NCBI GenBank assembly: GCA_965153455.1
Contig: OZ234497.1
Span: 10,354,001-10,418,000 of the forward strand
Source of the DNA: Sphagnum compactum
Lineage: Eukaryota > Bryophyta > Sphagnopsida > Sphagnales
DNA: 64,000 bases
Direction of reading: 5' to 3'
Positions within the stretch are counted from its first letter, which is position 1, and every line of letters begins with the position of its first letter. This document shows, piece by piece, positions 26,267-39,602 of the stretch. The notes beneath the pieces are model-generated. The model saw only the letters and a list, made by a program, of their open reading frames with translations, was not told the DNA's origin and did no database searches. A program made the position numbers and the translations under genes.

Positions 26267-29061
26267 TCAAGCTGATGGAGAACTTTGGACTTGCTCTTCA
26301 GGCTGGAGGTCTTGGAGGAGACGGACTACTTCATCCATTTCAGGCCGGGAAGCAGGTGCAGGTGTCACACACTGCATGGCTAATTGCAAGGCTGTCATCA
26401 GCTCTTCTTCAGATGGTGCAGCTGGACCCTTCATCAGCTCCAAGTCAAATACCTCTGCAGTCCAATTCTCCTTTACAACTTCTGCCACATAGTCTGGTAA
26501 ATCCACCGCACCCTCTCTGGCAGTCACATCACCGGGTGCTTTTCCTGCAGTTTCAGGCATACATCAAACAATGTATCTAGTAGTGGATGATGCACATCAT
26601 GTTTGTCACAGCATGATCTATTGTGATCGGGATACAAAATGCAATCTCAAGACATTACAAGTCATACAAAGATCATGCCAGGATGCATACAAACTCTGAG
26701 TGAATTGCTTCTGACCTAATCCTAGAATTGTCTCCTGTGGCTTATGTGGAAAGAAGGACATTGCAAAAACCTGCTTTCTGTGAATTCTAGACCAATACAC
26801 CTTACCCCTTTGCACAAAAACACTTTACAAAAGGACATTGAGAAGGGATTAGCATGAGAAGTTAAGTCTGCAACTTCATAAACAGGTTGTACCTGTAAGG
26901 AGTTCAAGCAAGATGATGCCAAAGCTGTAAACATCTGACTTTGTTGAAGCTCTCTTGATCTTGGTGAGTTCGGGGGCACGATAGCCAAGAGACCTGGCAG
27001 TCGCAACAACATTGGCATTTGCAGCTGGGGTCATCAGGCGTGATAGTCCATAATCAGATATGCAAGCATTTATAGTGGGAGATGCAGAGGTGTCCAAAAG
27101 AATATTTGTTGCTGTCAGATTTCCGTGAACCATTTTCTCAACTGTATGTAGGTGTAACAGCCCATGAGCTGCCTCTGCTGCTATCCTTATCCTCATTCCC
27201 CAGTCCAGTACTGTTTCTGGGCCTCTAGCTGCACCCAAGCCCCACCCAAATGTTACACTTGCACTCTTAAAAGCTGCCCTTGCATCACAGGGAACTTTTG
27301 CAGAAAACATCTGCACAACAACCACAATTCACAATATATGTCATGCAGTTTCCATTCGCCATAGAGAGACATTGGTGAAGGTGAGAGAGAGAGCAAACTA
27401 CCATGAAGGAGTCTGGCTAAGCTTCCACCACGCATGTAGTCGAAGACCAAAAGCTTCTCTTGCTTTGGACCCCAGTAAAAGGCCCGTAGGGATAACAGAT
27501 TTGGATGCCGGATCTTGCTGAGAATGTCCACCTCCTTCTCAAAATCTCCCTGAGATTTCACAATTCCCTCCCGCAAGCGCTTCACAGCAATATTGCTGCC
27601 ATTTTCTAGTGTGGCCTTATACACTGTGCCATAAGTGGACTTGCCCAACACTTCGGCAGTAGCACACAGCAGATCATCAGCAGTGAAGCTAAGAGGATCA
27701 TCAAAGTGGACCAGCTTCCCACCCACCTCCCCTCCTTCTGTTTCTGGTGACCTCTCTGCCTTTTCCCCAGCTCCTGCTGCAGCAGCAGCAGCAGCTCGTG
27801 GAGCTCTACAACAACAAACACACACTAATGCACACACAATGGCCAACCCAACTAGTGCACTTCCCAATGCAATGAAGATAATACTGAGAGTACTGAGTCG
27901 TGGACCTCTGTGCTTAGATGGTAGTGGAGCTGCTGGGGCAAGGCCTGGTGCAGGACTTGGTGCAGGGCTGATGAATGCAGGGCATGCAGATAGACCTGAG
28001 TAACCACAGAGACCATCATTGCCGGGTTTGTAGGAGGAAAGACTGAATCCATGTGAAAAAGCCGGTACAGGACCACTCAAGTTGTTGTACGAGACATTGA
28101 AGCTGGTGAGATTGAGAGCGGAAAAGCTTGGAGGAATAGAGCCACTCAAGCTGTTCTGGGATAAGTCCAGAGTGGTGAGAGCAACCAAGCTCACAAACGT
28201 TGATGGAATGCTTCCTTCCAGCTGGTTGCTGGCAAGATTAAGATCCTGTAACGTAACTACGTCTCCAAGTTGTGAAGGCAAAGAGCCTGTTATGTTATTG
28301 CTGCTCACAACAAGCTGTTGTAAATGTGATGGACTAGACCAGTTGGTTGGCAAAACTCCTGAGAGTTGATTATTAGCCACATTGAGATAATTCCACCTTG
28401 TATTTGCAGCCCATTCTGGTGGAAGTGGGCCGCTCAGATTGTTAAAGCTCAAGTTGAGAAGAGTGAGATTACCAGCCAAACCAAGATCTGTGGGAAGTGC
28501 ACCTGACAGCATGTTGTGGCTGATGTCCACTTGTTGCAGTAGAGGTAAACTGCCAAGTCCTACAGGCAGAGGACCTGAGAACTGGTTATTGAACAAAGCA
28601 AGACCTCGGAGGGTGGGAATGGTTGCAAGGATAGGTGGAATGGGTCCAGTGATTGCATTGTTGTGGAGGTTAAGCTTTCGAAGACCCACCAGCTGACCCA
28701 CTGCTGGTGACAGAGTTCCGCCCAGTCCCTTGGCTGGCAAAGCTATAGAGATGATATTCCCTCTTGCACACTTGATGCCTGACCATGTACCAGTGCACAC
28801 TCCTGTGCCGCTCTCATTCCAGCTTGCTAATGCCTTTCTTGGGTCAATCAAACTTTGCTTGATTCTAAGCAATGCCAAAACCTCTTGCGGTGAAGCAGGG
28901 ATTTCATCTGTGGTTCCATCACCACCACCCACAAGAAACTCGGTGCCTTGTAGCTGTTGATGCTGCATTGTTGCTACTACAATTTGCATCTGGAAGCAGC
29001 ACAACAGCAGCAGCAGCAGCAGAAAAAGAAGTAAACATCCTGTGCACTTTTCCTGAACCAT
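26267..29061 (-). CDS. IMK2/IMK3-type leucine-rich-repeat receptor-like kinase, predicted inactive kinase
   Basis: Three exons: 29061-27402, 27228-26893 and 26544-26267. Introns of 173 and 348 bp are GT-AG, and the phases join into 757 residues. In order: a signal peptide (about 1-30), an N-terminal LRR cap (about 57-101, WxGIKC), nine LRRs (127-335), a Pro/Ala-rich juxtamembrane stretch, a membrane helix (about 390-418, ending CVCCC) and a kinase-like domain (about 468-745). The glycine loop GKSTYGT, Lys494 (AVKRL), Asp612 (DYG) and APE (638-640) are present. HRD is replaced by His588-Gly589-Asn590, so the catalytic Asp is missing. This also occurs in Arabidopsis IMK2/IMK3 and suggests a scaffold or signalling role at the plasma membrane. 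It resembles IMK2 over the whole kinase domain ([22 protein letters not shown]). Reading through intron 1 instead would give an early stop. Confidence 0.93.
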
Positions 29062-29743
29062 TGCTGCATGCCACAGTGGAATGAGAGTAGTGCCCCACAG
29101 ATGGCAGGCAGGTGGGTGTTGACTCTCTTATAGCACTCGGAACAACATCACCCAAGTGACAACAACATGATCGGAGTCACATACTGCCAAATCTGCCAAG
29201 CTCAGAGCAAGCGAGCTCCTTGGCCATAAGCTACAGCCAGACCCACAAAAAGATTTCAGTTCCTTGTTCCTGCTATTCTCTTTTGGCTCTTCTCGTAAGG
29301 ACACCTATCTCTTTCTTTCTTCTCAATTCTTCTTAGCTCAAACTTTCTCAAGCTCCACGGTATACCCAACCCGAAGAGCAATGTCAAGCACACTCAATGT
29401 GGTCTTCGCGCGAGCTCCTTCCGTCCCCGCCGTTGTCCTCGCCTTTCTTTTTTCACCTCCAGCAGAAGCTGCTGCTCCTCCTCTTTTTCTGTCTGCAGAA
29501 CTACTCACTGTTATGTGCACCTTCCAATCGTAACATGCTCCAAACAAACAGCCACGACCCTCTCTCTCTCTCTCTCTCTCTCTCTCGCAGAAAAAAGAAA
29601 AAAAACACCCACGAAAACAACGCAAGCAAAATGCCGCACCTCAAAACGAGAAATGCCAAAAGAAAGAAAATATTTCGAAACTGCAGCAGCTGAAAAACAA
29701 ACCTTCCCACTTCTCTATCAAAGCCAATTTCCAATTCGCCCCT

Positions 29744-29780
<37 letters not shown>

Positions 29781-30210
29781 ACACACACGCACACACACAC
29801 AAGTCACACACCCAGCAAACAGAACAACATCCACTGCTAAGAGTCTCTTTCCATTAGGCTGCTATGATCACAGTTAGACACAGTGTGCTGCAACGGTGCA
29901 ACTCGCGCGGACACACAAAAGTCACACACGTGACCCAACAAACAGAACAAGAACAAGATTCCCCGCTAATGGTCTTTTCCATTAGGCTGTTGTGATCACA
30001 GTTACACACAGTGTGTGTGGTGCAACGGTGCAACTACCCCAAGAGAAAACAAAACCCGCAACCCAAGGAAAACAAAAGAAAAAAATACCAGCAAGTATCC
30101 TTTGCAAGCCCCCAAAAGAGAGAGAGAGAGAGAGAGAGCGAGATAAAGTAGATCTGCACGTGAGCTACTTACCGCAACTAACAACTCCCCTCCCCCCACC
30201 CCCCTCACAC

Positions 30211-30247
<37 letters not shown>

Positions 30248-30600
30248 AAGTACGTACCGACAGTGGCACTGTCCCCAACACAAAGACACAAGCTTTTTCC
30301 TTTTTCCTTTCCCGCTGTCTTTTGCGCCAACAACAACAACGGTCTAGACTCTACAACAACGAACAAGGAAAAAAACAAAACAAGAAGAAGACGAAGAAGA
30401 TCGACAACTCTAACGACGACGCGCACTTCGAAATCATGAAAACAATCAAACAAATGCGATGGAAGAAGAAGAAGGACTCGCTCGCTCACTACGAGCAACA
30501 AGAGAGCCGTTGCAGAGGAGAGAGAGAGAGAGACGGAGAGAGGAGTGGGGCGCCCCGGGGGGGGGGACTAAAGCTTGGTTTTCTGAGCGTGGATTGGTCG
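29062..30600 (-). promoter_or_regulatory. Upstream region of the receptor kinase: leader and promoter with CT/GA and CA microsatellites
   Basis: GC-richer than the surrounding intergenic DNA and repeat-dense: (CT)n at about 29561-29586 and 29749-29776, (AC)n at 29781-29800, (AG)n at 30117-30138, (AC)n at 30214-30245, and a G run at about 30557-30566. Plus- and minus-strand frames here are made of translated microsatellites (strings of Leu-Ser, Arg-Glu, Val-Cys) and are not genes. The transcription start could not be fixed, and no clear TATA box was seen on the minus strand. Confidence 0.5.
29801..30040 (+). repeat. Tandem duplication of about 120 bp containing a palindromic dispersed motif
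   Basis: Two units start with AAGTCACACAC at about 29802 and 29920. Each contains AACAGAACAA, TCTTTTCCATTAGGCTG (or TCTCTTTCC...), TGATCACAGTTA, ACACAGTGTG and GCAACGGTGCAACT. The central part belongs to a small family also present at 39.1, 39.4 and 57.6 kb. Confidence 0.8.
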
Positions 30601-30628
30601 AAAAAATTATCCTCAAATAAATTGGCGC

Positions 30629-30634
30629 CACGTG
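30629..30634. promoter_or_regulatory. G-box CACGTG (GCCACGTGG) upstream of the receptor kinase
   Basis: The palindrome CACGTG sits in the context GCGCCACGTGGTG, about 1.57 kb upstream of the kinase start codon. G-boxes bind bZIP and bHLH factors. Activity here is inferred from the motif only. Confidence 0.4.
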
Positions 30635-30913
30635 GTGATCTGAGGCATTTAATGACCCCACTCCAACGGTTGCTTACAACGACCGAGTGCGGACAATTTT
30701 GGTTCAGAGGGGGTGTGGAGAACTAATTACTAAAAATTCCGTTCGCACTTTTATTACTAGAGCCGTTGATCGCCGAGCTGACTAATGTGGTGGATCCAGT
30801 GTACGGGAAAAAAAAAAGAAGAAAAAGTAACAAACCCCTGCAGGACGGGAAAGGAAGGCCGAGGGGCAATTTGTTTTCCCTTCCTAAGGAAAAAACATCT
30901 CAACGCCTACATA

Positions 30914-30974
30914 GTGTAGCTACACCAGTGTTGGTCGGTTCTCACTTTGGCCTGTTCTACCTGTTGTGAGAACC
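30914..30974. repeat. Short palindrome plus hairpin
   Basis: GTGTAGCTACAC (30914-30925) is a perfect palindrome. It is followed by GGTTCTCAC (30937-30945) and its complement GTGAGAACC (30966-30974) around a 20-nt loop. These mark the distal edge of the GC-richer gene island. Confidence 0.6.
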
Positions 30975-33499
30975 CCCGGTTCCGGTTCTACGGGGGTAAC
31001 CATTTTTAATTATTAAAAAAATTCATTCAAATCAATTGAGGTGCAAGGATATCAATTTTAGCGCAGATTTCAAATTTTATTTTAAAAAAGGAATTGACTT
31101 TGGAGTGTCATTAACTATTTACTTATTAATTTCAGGAGTTTGTTTTTCTTCTTTTTTTCCTTATTACTTTTTGTTACAGGCTTTCAATCAATTTCCATTC
31201 TTTTAATATTCAGAGGAAATTATGATGATTCTCTTGTTAATATGTTATTGTGTTATTATAATTAAAGGAAAATGCAGGATTAGGGGAATGAAACTGGATT
31301 TTTTTGAACTTGGGGTAAGGTTCTAGTCAAATAATAGTTATTATTATTATTATTATTTATGAATGGTTTTGAGTACAGACTCCATGGTCTTTTTTTTGGG
31401 GGAAATAAATAAATAAATAAAAAGTAAAAACACCCAACAAGAGAATAAAAGAAGAAAAAAGAAAAGATCAAAGTCCAAACAGACTTCAACACATGAAAGT
31501 GGAAACAGCACAATGGGGAGCTCTAAGAGGAGAAATCAAGTAACCTAGGACTCATGTGGGAATAGTTGAGCCATAGAATGTTTGATGATATGTTGTTAAA
31601 AGTAATGGTGAAAATATGTCACAATAGCTACTCATGCCACAAAATTGGTACAAGCATAAATTAAGGGTGAGTTTTGAACTCCTTTTTTAACAAATTTTTT
31701 TAAATAGATTTTACACTAAGAGTAATTTTAACAATGTATTATATTTGAAGCCATATCGCTATTTATCACATTCAAATCTGATGGTAAATGCTTGCCTCTT
31801 CCTCACCAATAGAGAGTAAATGTTAGACAATTTATCTTGAGAGAGTGTTTAAATGGCACACATGTTAACCAACTAGAAACTTTTTTTCTTTTTTTTTTCA
31901 AATTTCTTTTGACACCCAGTGCATGGTATCTTGCATGCATTTACAAGAGTTGAATCCATTTTCACATCACTACCTATGACGTTAACTTCATCCACAATGT
32001 TCACAACTTCACTAGCCATTTTATTTCTACCGCTAGAGATGCTAATGTAGAAAATACACGCATATATAGAGTCCTGAAAATAAGCTTTGAAGTCCTATAC
32101 CATAATATGTTGGCACATTTCACATTTGTTTTCTGAATAATTAATTAATGTTGAAAGTTTCTTTTCAACAAATAAAATATTCTTGAAGATTCAATATTGT
32201 CCTTCCCAAATTTTTGTTGTTTGGAAAATAATAATCATTTCTTTTTTTTAAAAATTAGTGTTGAAGTTGCCAAGGTAGTAGGATATTATGATTCTTGTTG
32301 GAATAGGAAAGAAATTGTTAGAATTGGAAGCAAAACAACTCATTTTAGGTACAATCGTGACCATTATGCAATTAAATTTATCTTTTTTGGGTTTGTTTTG
32401 CCACCTTGCTTTGTAATTTTTTGCAAATTGATTTTTTTAAATGGTCATTAATTTGAGATGTTTCTTTTGAAATTTAAAACAAAGATCTTACTATAGATGT
32501 TAAGGGTTGTTAATCATAAAGGTGGGTTTTTCTTTTCTAAAGTTTAAAGTTGTTTGATTAAGGGCAACAAACAGTGATCCATTTTACAATTAATGCAAAT
32601 GATATTATTTTTTGTGTACAACTTGAAATATGTCAAATGGGTGTACAACTTGTGTTTATGATTTGTTGGCTTGTAATCAACTAAACCCATTTAGCAGTTA
32701 ACCATGGGAATAAATCTAAAGCTTACCCTATCACCTAAATATACAACTTCACAAACAATTTTTTAAAGTTGGATATTATAGGACATTGGATATTAACATC
32801 AAAGGAATTTTAATTGGGTTAGATTTCTACTCAATTCAAACTTTGATGTTTTTCTTGGTATTATTTTATTCAATTGATTTTAAAGAAAATTATTCTAATT
32901 TTTTTAAAAGTAAACTTTACAAAAGTTGAAATGTATTACTTATTTGAGCTTGAAGGGTAAATTTTCTCAAGGTTTCAAATCAATGAACCAAGGTAACTCA
33001 TGTGACCAACATGATCAAAGATGTAAATGACAATGTTCCCATTTTATGGAAATGGCATTGACAATCTCATTGTTTAACCTTATGCATGAAAGCAATTGAA
33101 TGATTTGTGTTGATCATTTGATAGTGCAAGTGTCCACAAAAGTGCAAATGAGAAGTAGAATGGAGGTAGCACCAAGATAATGATTAAAGCATACAATTTC
33201 CTTTATTTTTGTTTAAACATGTGCTATCATCATTCACATTTTTGAAATGAAATAAGACAACACAAAGGAAAACAACACCAAATTTGAGGTTTACAAATAT
33301 CAAAATAGTATTGTTTTAACAAAAATTCTCTAACTAGTTTTCTCATAAAAGAGCTTATTTTAGTGAGCTTAAATTACAACAAGGGAGTTAAATGAGTCCA
33401 AATTATTTGATAACTTTCATTTCATGTTTGGGTTGCACAATAGTATTATGTCCTTCTTGGTAGTTAAAGATGGACATCTTTTAACCCATGGCATTGTGG

Positions 33500-33680
33500 C
33501 AAAAGTCCAATATCATTATTGTGCATTCTTTGCCAATAATGCCATAACTTTTTCACACGTAAGTTGGGCTCTTTCACTCAATAGGCAAAAGTCCAAATAT
33601 AATTATTGTCCATTCTTTGCCAAGAACTTGGAAACCATATTTTTTCACCTATGAGTTTGATTCTTTCACCCAATAGGTTA
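33500..33680 (+). repeat. Tandem duplication, period about 86 bp
   Basis: Two units start AAAAGTCCAA at 33501 and 33587. Each contains ATTATTGT, CATTCTTTGCCAA, TTTTTCAC and CTTTCAC(T/C)CAATAGG. The duplication makes the two halves of a short plus-strand frame look like repeated protein, but this is not evidence of a gene. Confidence 0.8.
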
Positions 33681-35181
33681 TTGAGGACCATAATATGCTT
33701 GAGGAATGAATTGGCATCTTTAATCAATTGCAAGGTGATCATGAGTGTTGTTAAGTTATCCAAAAATCATTGTTCCAAATTCTAGTAACAATATAGATTT
33801 GAAGCATGAAAGTTACCCAAATGTGAACTCTTGTATGTATTATGTTAACACTTTCATTTTGACATTAGACAATCTATTTGATGGTGAGTCTAAAAGTTCA
33901 ACTCTTCACATGGACAAGGTGGAATCCAATATGTTAAAAGCGAATTATAAAAAGTTCAAGCAATCCATTTTTCATTCAATAAATGTTTGATTACATTTAT
34001 ACCCATTTGATGAGTCAATTTTTTTGTCAAAAAGTCCAACCCTATGGATAGATGCAAGTTTCTTTTTGTTGTAGAAGCACAAACACAATGCCAACAATAA
34101 CATAATATTTTTGTTGTTAAGTCTCGTATGCAACATGGTTTAGATCTTTGTTTTGATAATACTATTTCGTTTTACTATATAACTTTTTTTGAGACTTTTC
34201 CAACATGGCCCAAATTGGATAAGGTTTAAGGGACCAAATCTTGATTCAAATATTTTAGATACTTGGAAAGTTTGAGAGTTCAATTTGAGCTTATGGGAAT
34301 GTTTCCCTTTAACTCCCACACACTTGCACTTCATGTGAAAATGTGTTTAGTTTACACTCTTTTGCACACTCCAAGTTTTGGTCCCTTGTTCATTCTCAAG
34401 CATTTGGAAACATTCAATTTCCTGTCATTTTGAGAAATACACTTTGTTGTCCATCCCAAGAATCAATCATGCACCCGAGTTAAAGTCATTACTTAACATT
34501 TCTTGAGAAAAAGAGGAACAAGAACACAAAGTTCACCAATTAATCATTAATAACATCAATATCTTCATCTTTTTCATCTTCTTGGAGCAATTTTTTCTTA
34601 TCAAAAAGTGACTCATATCCATAAGAAGATATAACCACATTTGGCAATAACAGATGAACAAAAATTGACAAGCTTAAATATCATTCCATATTTTTGGCTA
34701 CCTATTTGAACCATGTATGAAAATGTTTAAAAAATTCTTAAAATTTTTCTCAAATGTTGGTGATCTCAAATCTCAAAATTTGTTTGATTTTAGCATCTTT
34801 AAATTTTAATTGTTTGTTGGAATGTGACATAGAAATTCAATTTTTTATGAAACCAATTCTCATGGTTTCATTTTCACAAATTTAATAACAATTGGTTATC
34901 GAAGATGATTCTCACAACTTGGTTATCAAAAAAATTGTCTATATATATATGCATTTTATAATTGAAAAATTTACAAAAATTAAGGGTAATTTGGAAACAT
35001 GTTAGATTTGGAGATTATAACTATAATAACATGGCATGGCATGTCCTTTGATTGCTTTCCAACTTTATTTACCAAGTTGGAGTAAACTTGAAAATAAGAA
35101 TATTAAGAAACAACATACTACAAAAAAAAACACCAAGTTAAAAGAAGGTCATAGCCAAGAGAAAAAAAATATGCCAAAATA

Positions 35182-35460
35182 AACATGATAATCCCCATTA
35201 GGGTTTTTAAAATAACAAAATACAAAGTGGCATGAAGGTAAAGAGGGTCAAAGCCTAAGAACACCAAAGAAACCTAATTCGACAAGCAAAGGCAACCTTA
35301 AAAGGCCTAGGAAAAAAACTAGTAACTAAACTTGAAACTAACTAATTCACTAATCCAACTAACTAATTATTCCTAGTAATAATCATCAATAGGGTCATAA
35401 TAAACATGAAAATCCTTGTTAGGGTTTTAAAAACAACATAATACAAAGTGTCACAACTTA
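35182..35460 (+). repeat. Direct repeats about 221 bp apart
   Basis: TAAACATGATAATCC...TTAGGGTTTT...ACAAAGTGGCA at about 35182 recurs as TAAACATGAAAATCC...TTAGGGTTTT...ACAAAGTGTCA at about 35402. Confidence 0.7.
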
Positions 35461-38400
35461 GACTTTGCCTACCACATCCCTAGACTCTAAACCTTCCTTA
35501 CATACTATCTAATATCGACCCATAGACCCACTAAACCCCTATACAAGTGAAAACTAAACATGGGTATCATCCCCCCAAAAAAAAGTTGTGGGAGCTCCAA
35601 GGTGGAACTAGGACAAGCTTTTAAGTTTAGCTCTTGTTTGTATTATACAAATTAATCAAGAAAACATGTAATTTTTTTGGGGTGAAAATCAAAATGGCAC
35701 ACATGTAAACCATGAGCTAACTTGGATTCACAAGATTTAGCACAACATGGACTTGAAAGGAGGCATCACCTTCCTCCATATAGTATAGTTTGTAACTCCC
35801 CATTGGGGTTTCATTTGAATGACAAACTTTTGAAAAAACTCAAAATGGGAATTTCCAAACATGTGAAATTATGAGTCTCACAATTTTGAGAGCATAATTT
35901 TTTTCATTTCATATCAAAATGGAAAATTTAAAAAGGAAGTCTTGGGACTTTCCAATGATGTATCAAGTTGTTCAATTGGAGTTGATTTGGGGCCTTCAAA
36001 ACATTGTTTAAAGGTTGGGAGTGATTTTGGAAGTTTGACTCTCAACCCTTCAAATGGCCATAACTATATATATTCATATATATATATGGAATACAAGTTC
36101 ATTTTATTGTATTATTCTTCAAGACCTTCAAATCATTACAAAGGGCTTAAGTTGAGGTGTCCCAAATCTAATATTTGGGACACCTAAAGGCTCCCAACTC
36201 CCATAATTAAAACCCATTTAAGAGTATTTGGGGTTGGTCTCTTGCACTTTCTCACCCTTGTGGGGAATGTATTTGAGCCAAAGGATGCCTTGGCCTTACT
36301 CTTCATTCAATTATCTTGTGTATCCAAGTCTTGATTACAGGCTCAATGTTAAGGTCTATATAAATATGAGATTTCCCAAGAATTTCAACTCTCAAAGTGG
36401 CATGTGTTTTGTTTTGTCTCAACCTTAGTTGTGTGCCCAAGATTAGGGCTATGATATTTGATGCATTTGACATTTTTTTTCTAATGGATGTTAAATGATT
36501 ATATGCATGATGTGCTAATATATTGATCTTAACATATTAGACATTCAAATACAACTTAAATATATATTTTTAAACCCAAACAAAATAAAGGAGAAAAGAT
36601 CTTGCAATGGTATAATCATCACAAAATTATTCATTAAGGTTTCGGTGCAACTAAATGATAACATATCTTTACCCTTACCTTCTCAAAATAAAATTTTATT
36701 AACATTTATAAATTACATTTGCCATTCAACTGGGAATTGAGTCGGTTGAAGTTTATGGATACAAAGGAATAAAAAATTAGATAAATTGAAAGATGTACAA
36801 TTCTTGGATAAGAATGACATATTTTGAAGTGGGGAAAAAAAAAATGTTATGCAATTACCATTGCAAACATGCACATGTGACATTAAGAACATATTTAAGG
36901 GAAAATTTATCAAAAATAAAAGAAAACCCTTTGATAATATATTCAAAGCATTTTTATAATGGCAAGTGGCAAGATAATTTAAAGAGGTTCCACAAGTAGA
37001 AACAAACCATTTGATAATACATTCATGGCCTTCTTATGATGGCAAAGGGTACCATAATTTAAAGAGATTGCAGAAGTAAAAAAAATTTCTTGCTTGAAAT
37101 AATTAATACATAAAATGAAAAACAACAATTAAGAAACCTCGATGAATAGTTAACCACCATAATTTTTAAAACTTCGTCATAACCAAAAGCACCACAAATT
37201 TTCATATTATAATATGATTTTTAACATATAAACAATTTTAAATTGTGCGTCAATTACCCACGTTTGAATCAAGGTAAACGTCAGATTTACAATAGTTGGG
37301 CAAGGTAAAATAAGGAAAATTTAAAATATTTATTAGGTAAATATAGTAAACATAGGCTAAGCTTGAAATATCAACATCCAAATAAAGTAATTTGAATAAA
37401 AAATACCAAGTAGGACGATATATATACCATATTATTGCCCATTAAAGTATTTATCACATGCATGAAAATGGCAAAGACAAAAAGATTTTTTAATAACATG
37501 AACAAAAATAGGTTTAATTATAAGCTTAAACATAAAATACAAAAATCAAGATAAGAACATGATGTGTGCAAGATGTAAGCTTTAAAAATTTATTATTATA
37601 AAATATGAAAATAATAAAACAAGTCTGGTGCAAGATTGTACTCAAAACTGGTGTTGAACACACTAAAGATAACATGAGGAGAATTGCTTATATTTATATG
37701 ATGTTAAAGGTTTAACTCAATTATTATTATTTATTTATTTTCAAAAGACTTGAAAAGACGACACATCAATTCACGATGTTTCAAAATATCTCAAAACATA
37801 TCAAATATCACAAACTAGTAAGATATTTCAAAGAATTCAAATCAATTTTAAAAGATTTCAAAAGATTTCAAACTAATTCAAGATATTTCAAAATATCTTT
37901 TTGAACAAATTCATAACTACATTATGAATGAATAATGGATGAAAACATGAAAGGTGAACATTCCTGAATGAATTCCATCCATAATGATGTTAGTGATGAT
38001 GCTAACAATGATGTTGACAAATGTTGATAGTGATGTTGACCATGTCATTTGTGACAATATCCAAGTAAACAACTTAGCTATCAAACATTGATTCAAGCTT
38101 GCACCTTGTTATTTGGCATCTCTTTGAATTTGGTTTGCAACATTCACAAATGATGATCATGATGGCAAATTACTGTACAACCCTAAGATGGGGCACTCTC
38201 AAAATAAGGGGCTTAAAATAAGACAATAACAAGGTCCAACCTTGTATTTTGGGAATGTTTCCACCTGTGGGCTTTATGACCCCATCATATCACACAAGGC
38301 AAACACTATGATGAATCTAAACATACACACAAATCTTAAGGCATAAGAGAGACAACAAACATCCCTCAGTGAGGTAGCTTTATCTTGCCCATTTCCTAAT

Positions 38401-39074
38401 TGATTCTATTCAACCATGCACATGCATAGTCATGTGGTATTGTTGCAAGGTTTGATCCTCCTTTGAGCCAAAAATAATGACTATTACTATAAAAACTATG
38501 AGCTAATGATTGGTTTATTCACTTTTTCTTGAGAAATGTTGAGTTCAAAATTGGTGTTGGACAACATTTAAAGAAATTAAAAGTTTTTTCTTAAAAGCAT
38601 GCAGAGCAAGGAAAACCACACAGGACAAAAGAAGGCACAAAAAGACAAACTTGAAAAATATGTTGGATAGACCTCATTGGGAGGGCGTGGGGGGTTGTTT
38701 AGTATTTCTTGAGGCATTGGAGGGGGAAAGATTTCATGCCTACTCTTTAAGGGTGGGAGGGACATTATAGGTGGTAGAGTAAAGAGTAAGCATAAGAACT
38801 CTCTGAGAAAAGAGGAGGGATATTTGAGTAGTGCCTGTCTGTGAGTATCACAAGGAAGAAAAGAGGCAAGTCATTTTTGGAAAAACAAAACATAATTGAC
38901 CCCTTTTGTGGAGGAGAAATTTCACTTGACAATGTATCCTCCACATACACGAGCAACTTTTTGCTGGTGCTTCACATGGATATAAGGTGCCTCCACATAC
39001 ACTTAGGAAAGTCCTTGGAGTGTTCCACAATTCAACCAGATGTGCTTGTGTCCATTGAGACAACATACATATGA

Positions 39075-39480
39075 CATCTTTCTTTCCATTTGGCTACTAT
39101 AATCACAATTCTGTGATCACATGAGTTTTCATTATGTTTTTCTAGCTAGCTGTGCTCATAGGCATTTCACAAATTCTATGATCACAACAACTTTTCAGTA
39201 TTTCCTGCTAACCTAGCCTAGCTTACTGTACTCAGAGTCATCTCACAACTTGATTGATCAAAATTTGAATGGCCATTTTGTGTTTTTTATGAGAACATGT
39301 GTTCCCAGAATTCCTAACATGATTAATTACACATTTTCAATGCACGTGTAACTCTTGAATGCAAAGCAACTGTCCCTGTAGCAAGAAACAAGGCCCTATA
39401 TCAGTGGCTGTCACTTAGGCTGTTGTGATCACAGTACGATGTGTGCAAATGTGATCACAACAGTCTGATGGAAAGAGACC
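39075..39480. repeat. Palindromic dispersed repeat cluster (TTAGGCTGTTGTGATCACAG family)
   Basis: At 39414-39434 the plus strand reads CTTAGGCTGTTGTGATCACA. Its inverse partner TGTGATCACAACAGTCTGAT is at about 39450-39469 and runs on into GGAAAGAGAC, giving a hairpin with a short loop. A diverged single copy (TCTTTCCATTTGGCTACTAT) is at about 39081. The motif is shared with 29842, 29971 and 57690. Confidence 0.7.
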
Positions 39481-39602
39481 CTTTGTTATTAACCATATTT
39501 GTGGGATTTTCACATCAATTTTCCTATTCCCTTAAATGTTTGTTTGTTGTGCCAAGTCAAATGGACCTGGGTGAAATCTTTTGAACTCATCAGCCCAATC
39601 AA

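Larger units (their letters stand above)
31000..39060. other. AT-rich intergenic DNA, no gene recognised
   Basis: About 8 kb without convincing coding signal. Contents noted are a local tandem duplication (33500-33680) and a pair of direct repeats (about 35182-35240 and 35402-35460). Confidence 0.6.

Noticed and set aside
27229-27325. An alternative exon 2 start of the receptor kinase giving extra residues before ARGPET
   Set aside because: The acceptor at 27229 (GGGTGCAG) joins exon 1 directly to ARGPET as in IMK2; the upstream acceptor (GTTGTGCAG) would add an extra segment that disrupts the kinase alignment, and the phase is less natural.
27606-29155. Antisense and alternate-frame ORFs over the receptor kinase exons
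   Set aside because: Shadows of the real minus-strand kinase frame, which has LRR and kinase motifs and consistent introns.
29338-30726. Many long open frames on both strands over the receptor kinase upstream region
   Set aside because: They consist largely of translated (CT)n, (AC)n and (GA)n microsatellites and overlap in several frames; no domain or splice logic.
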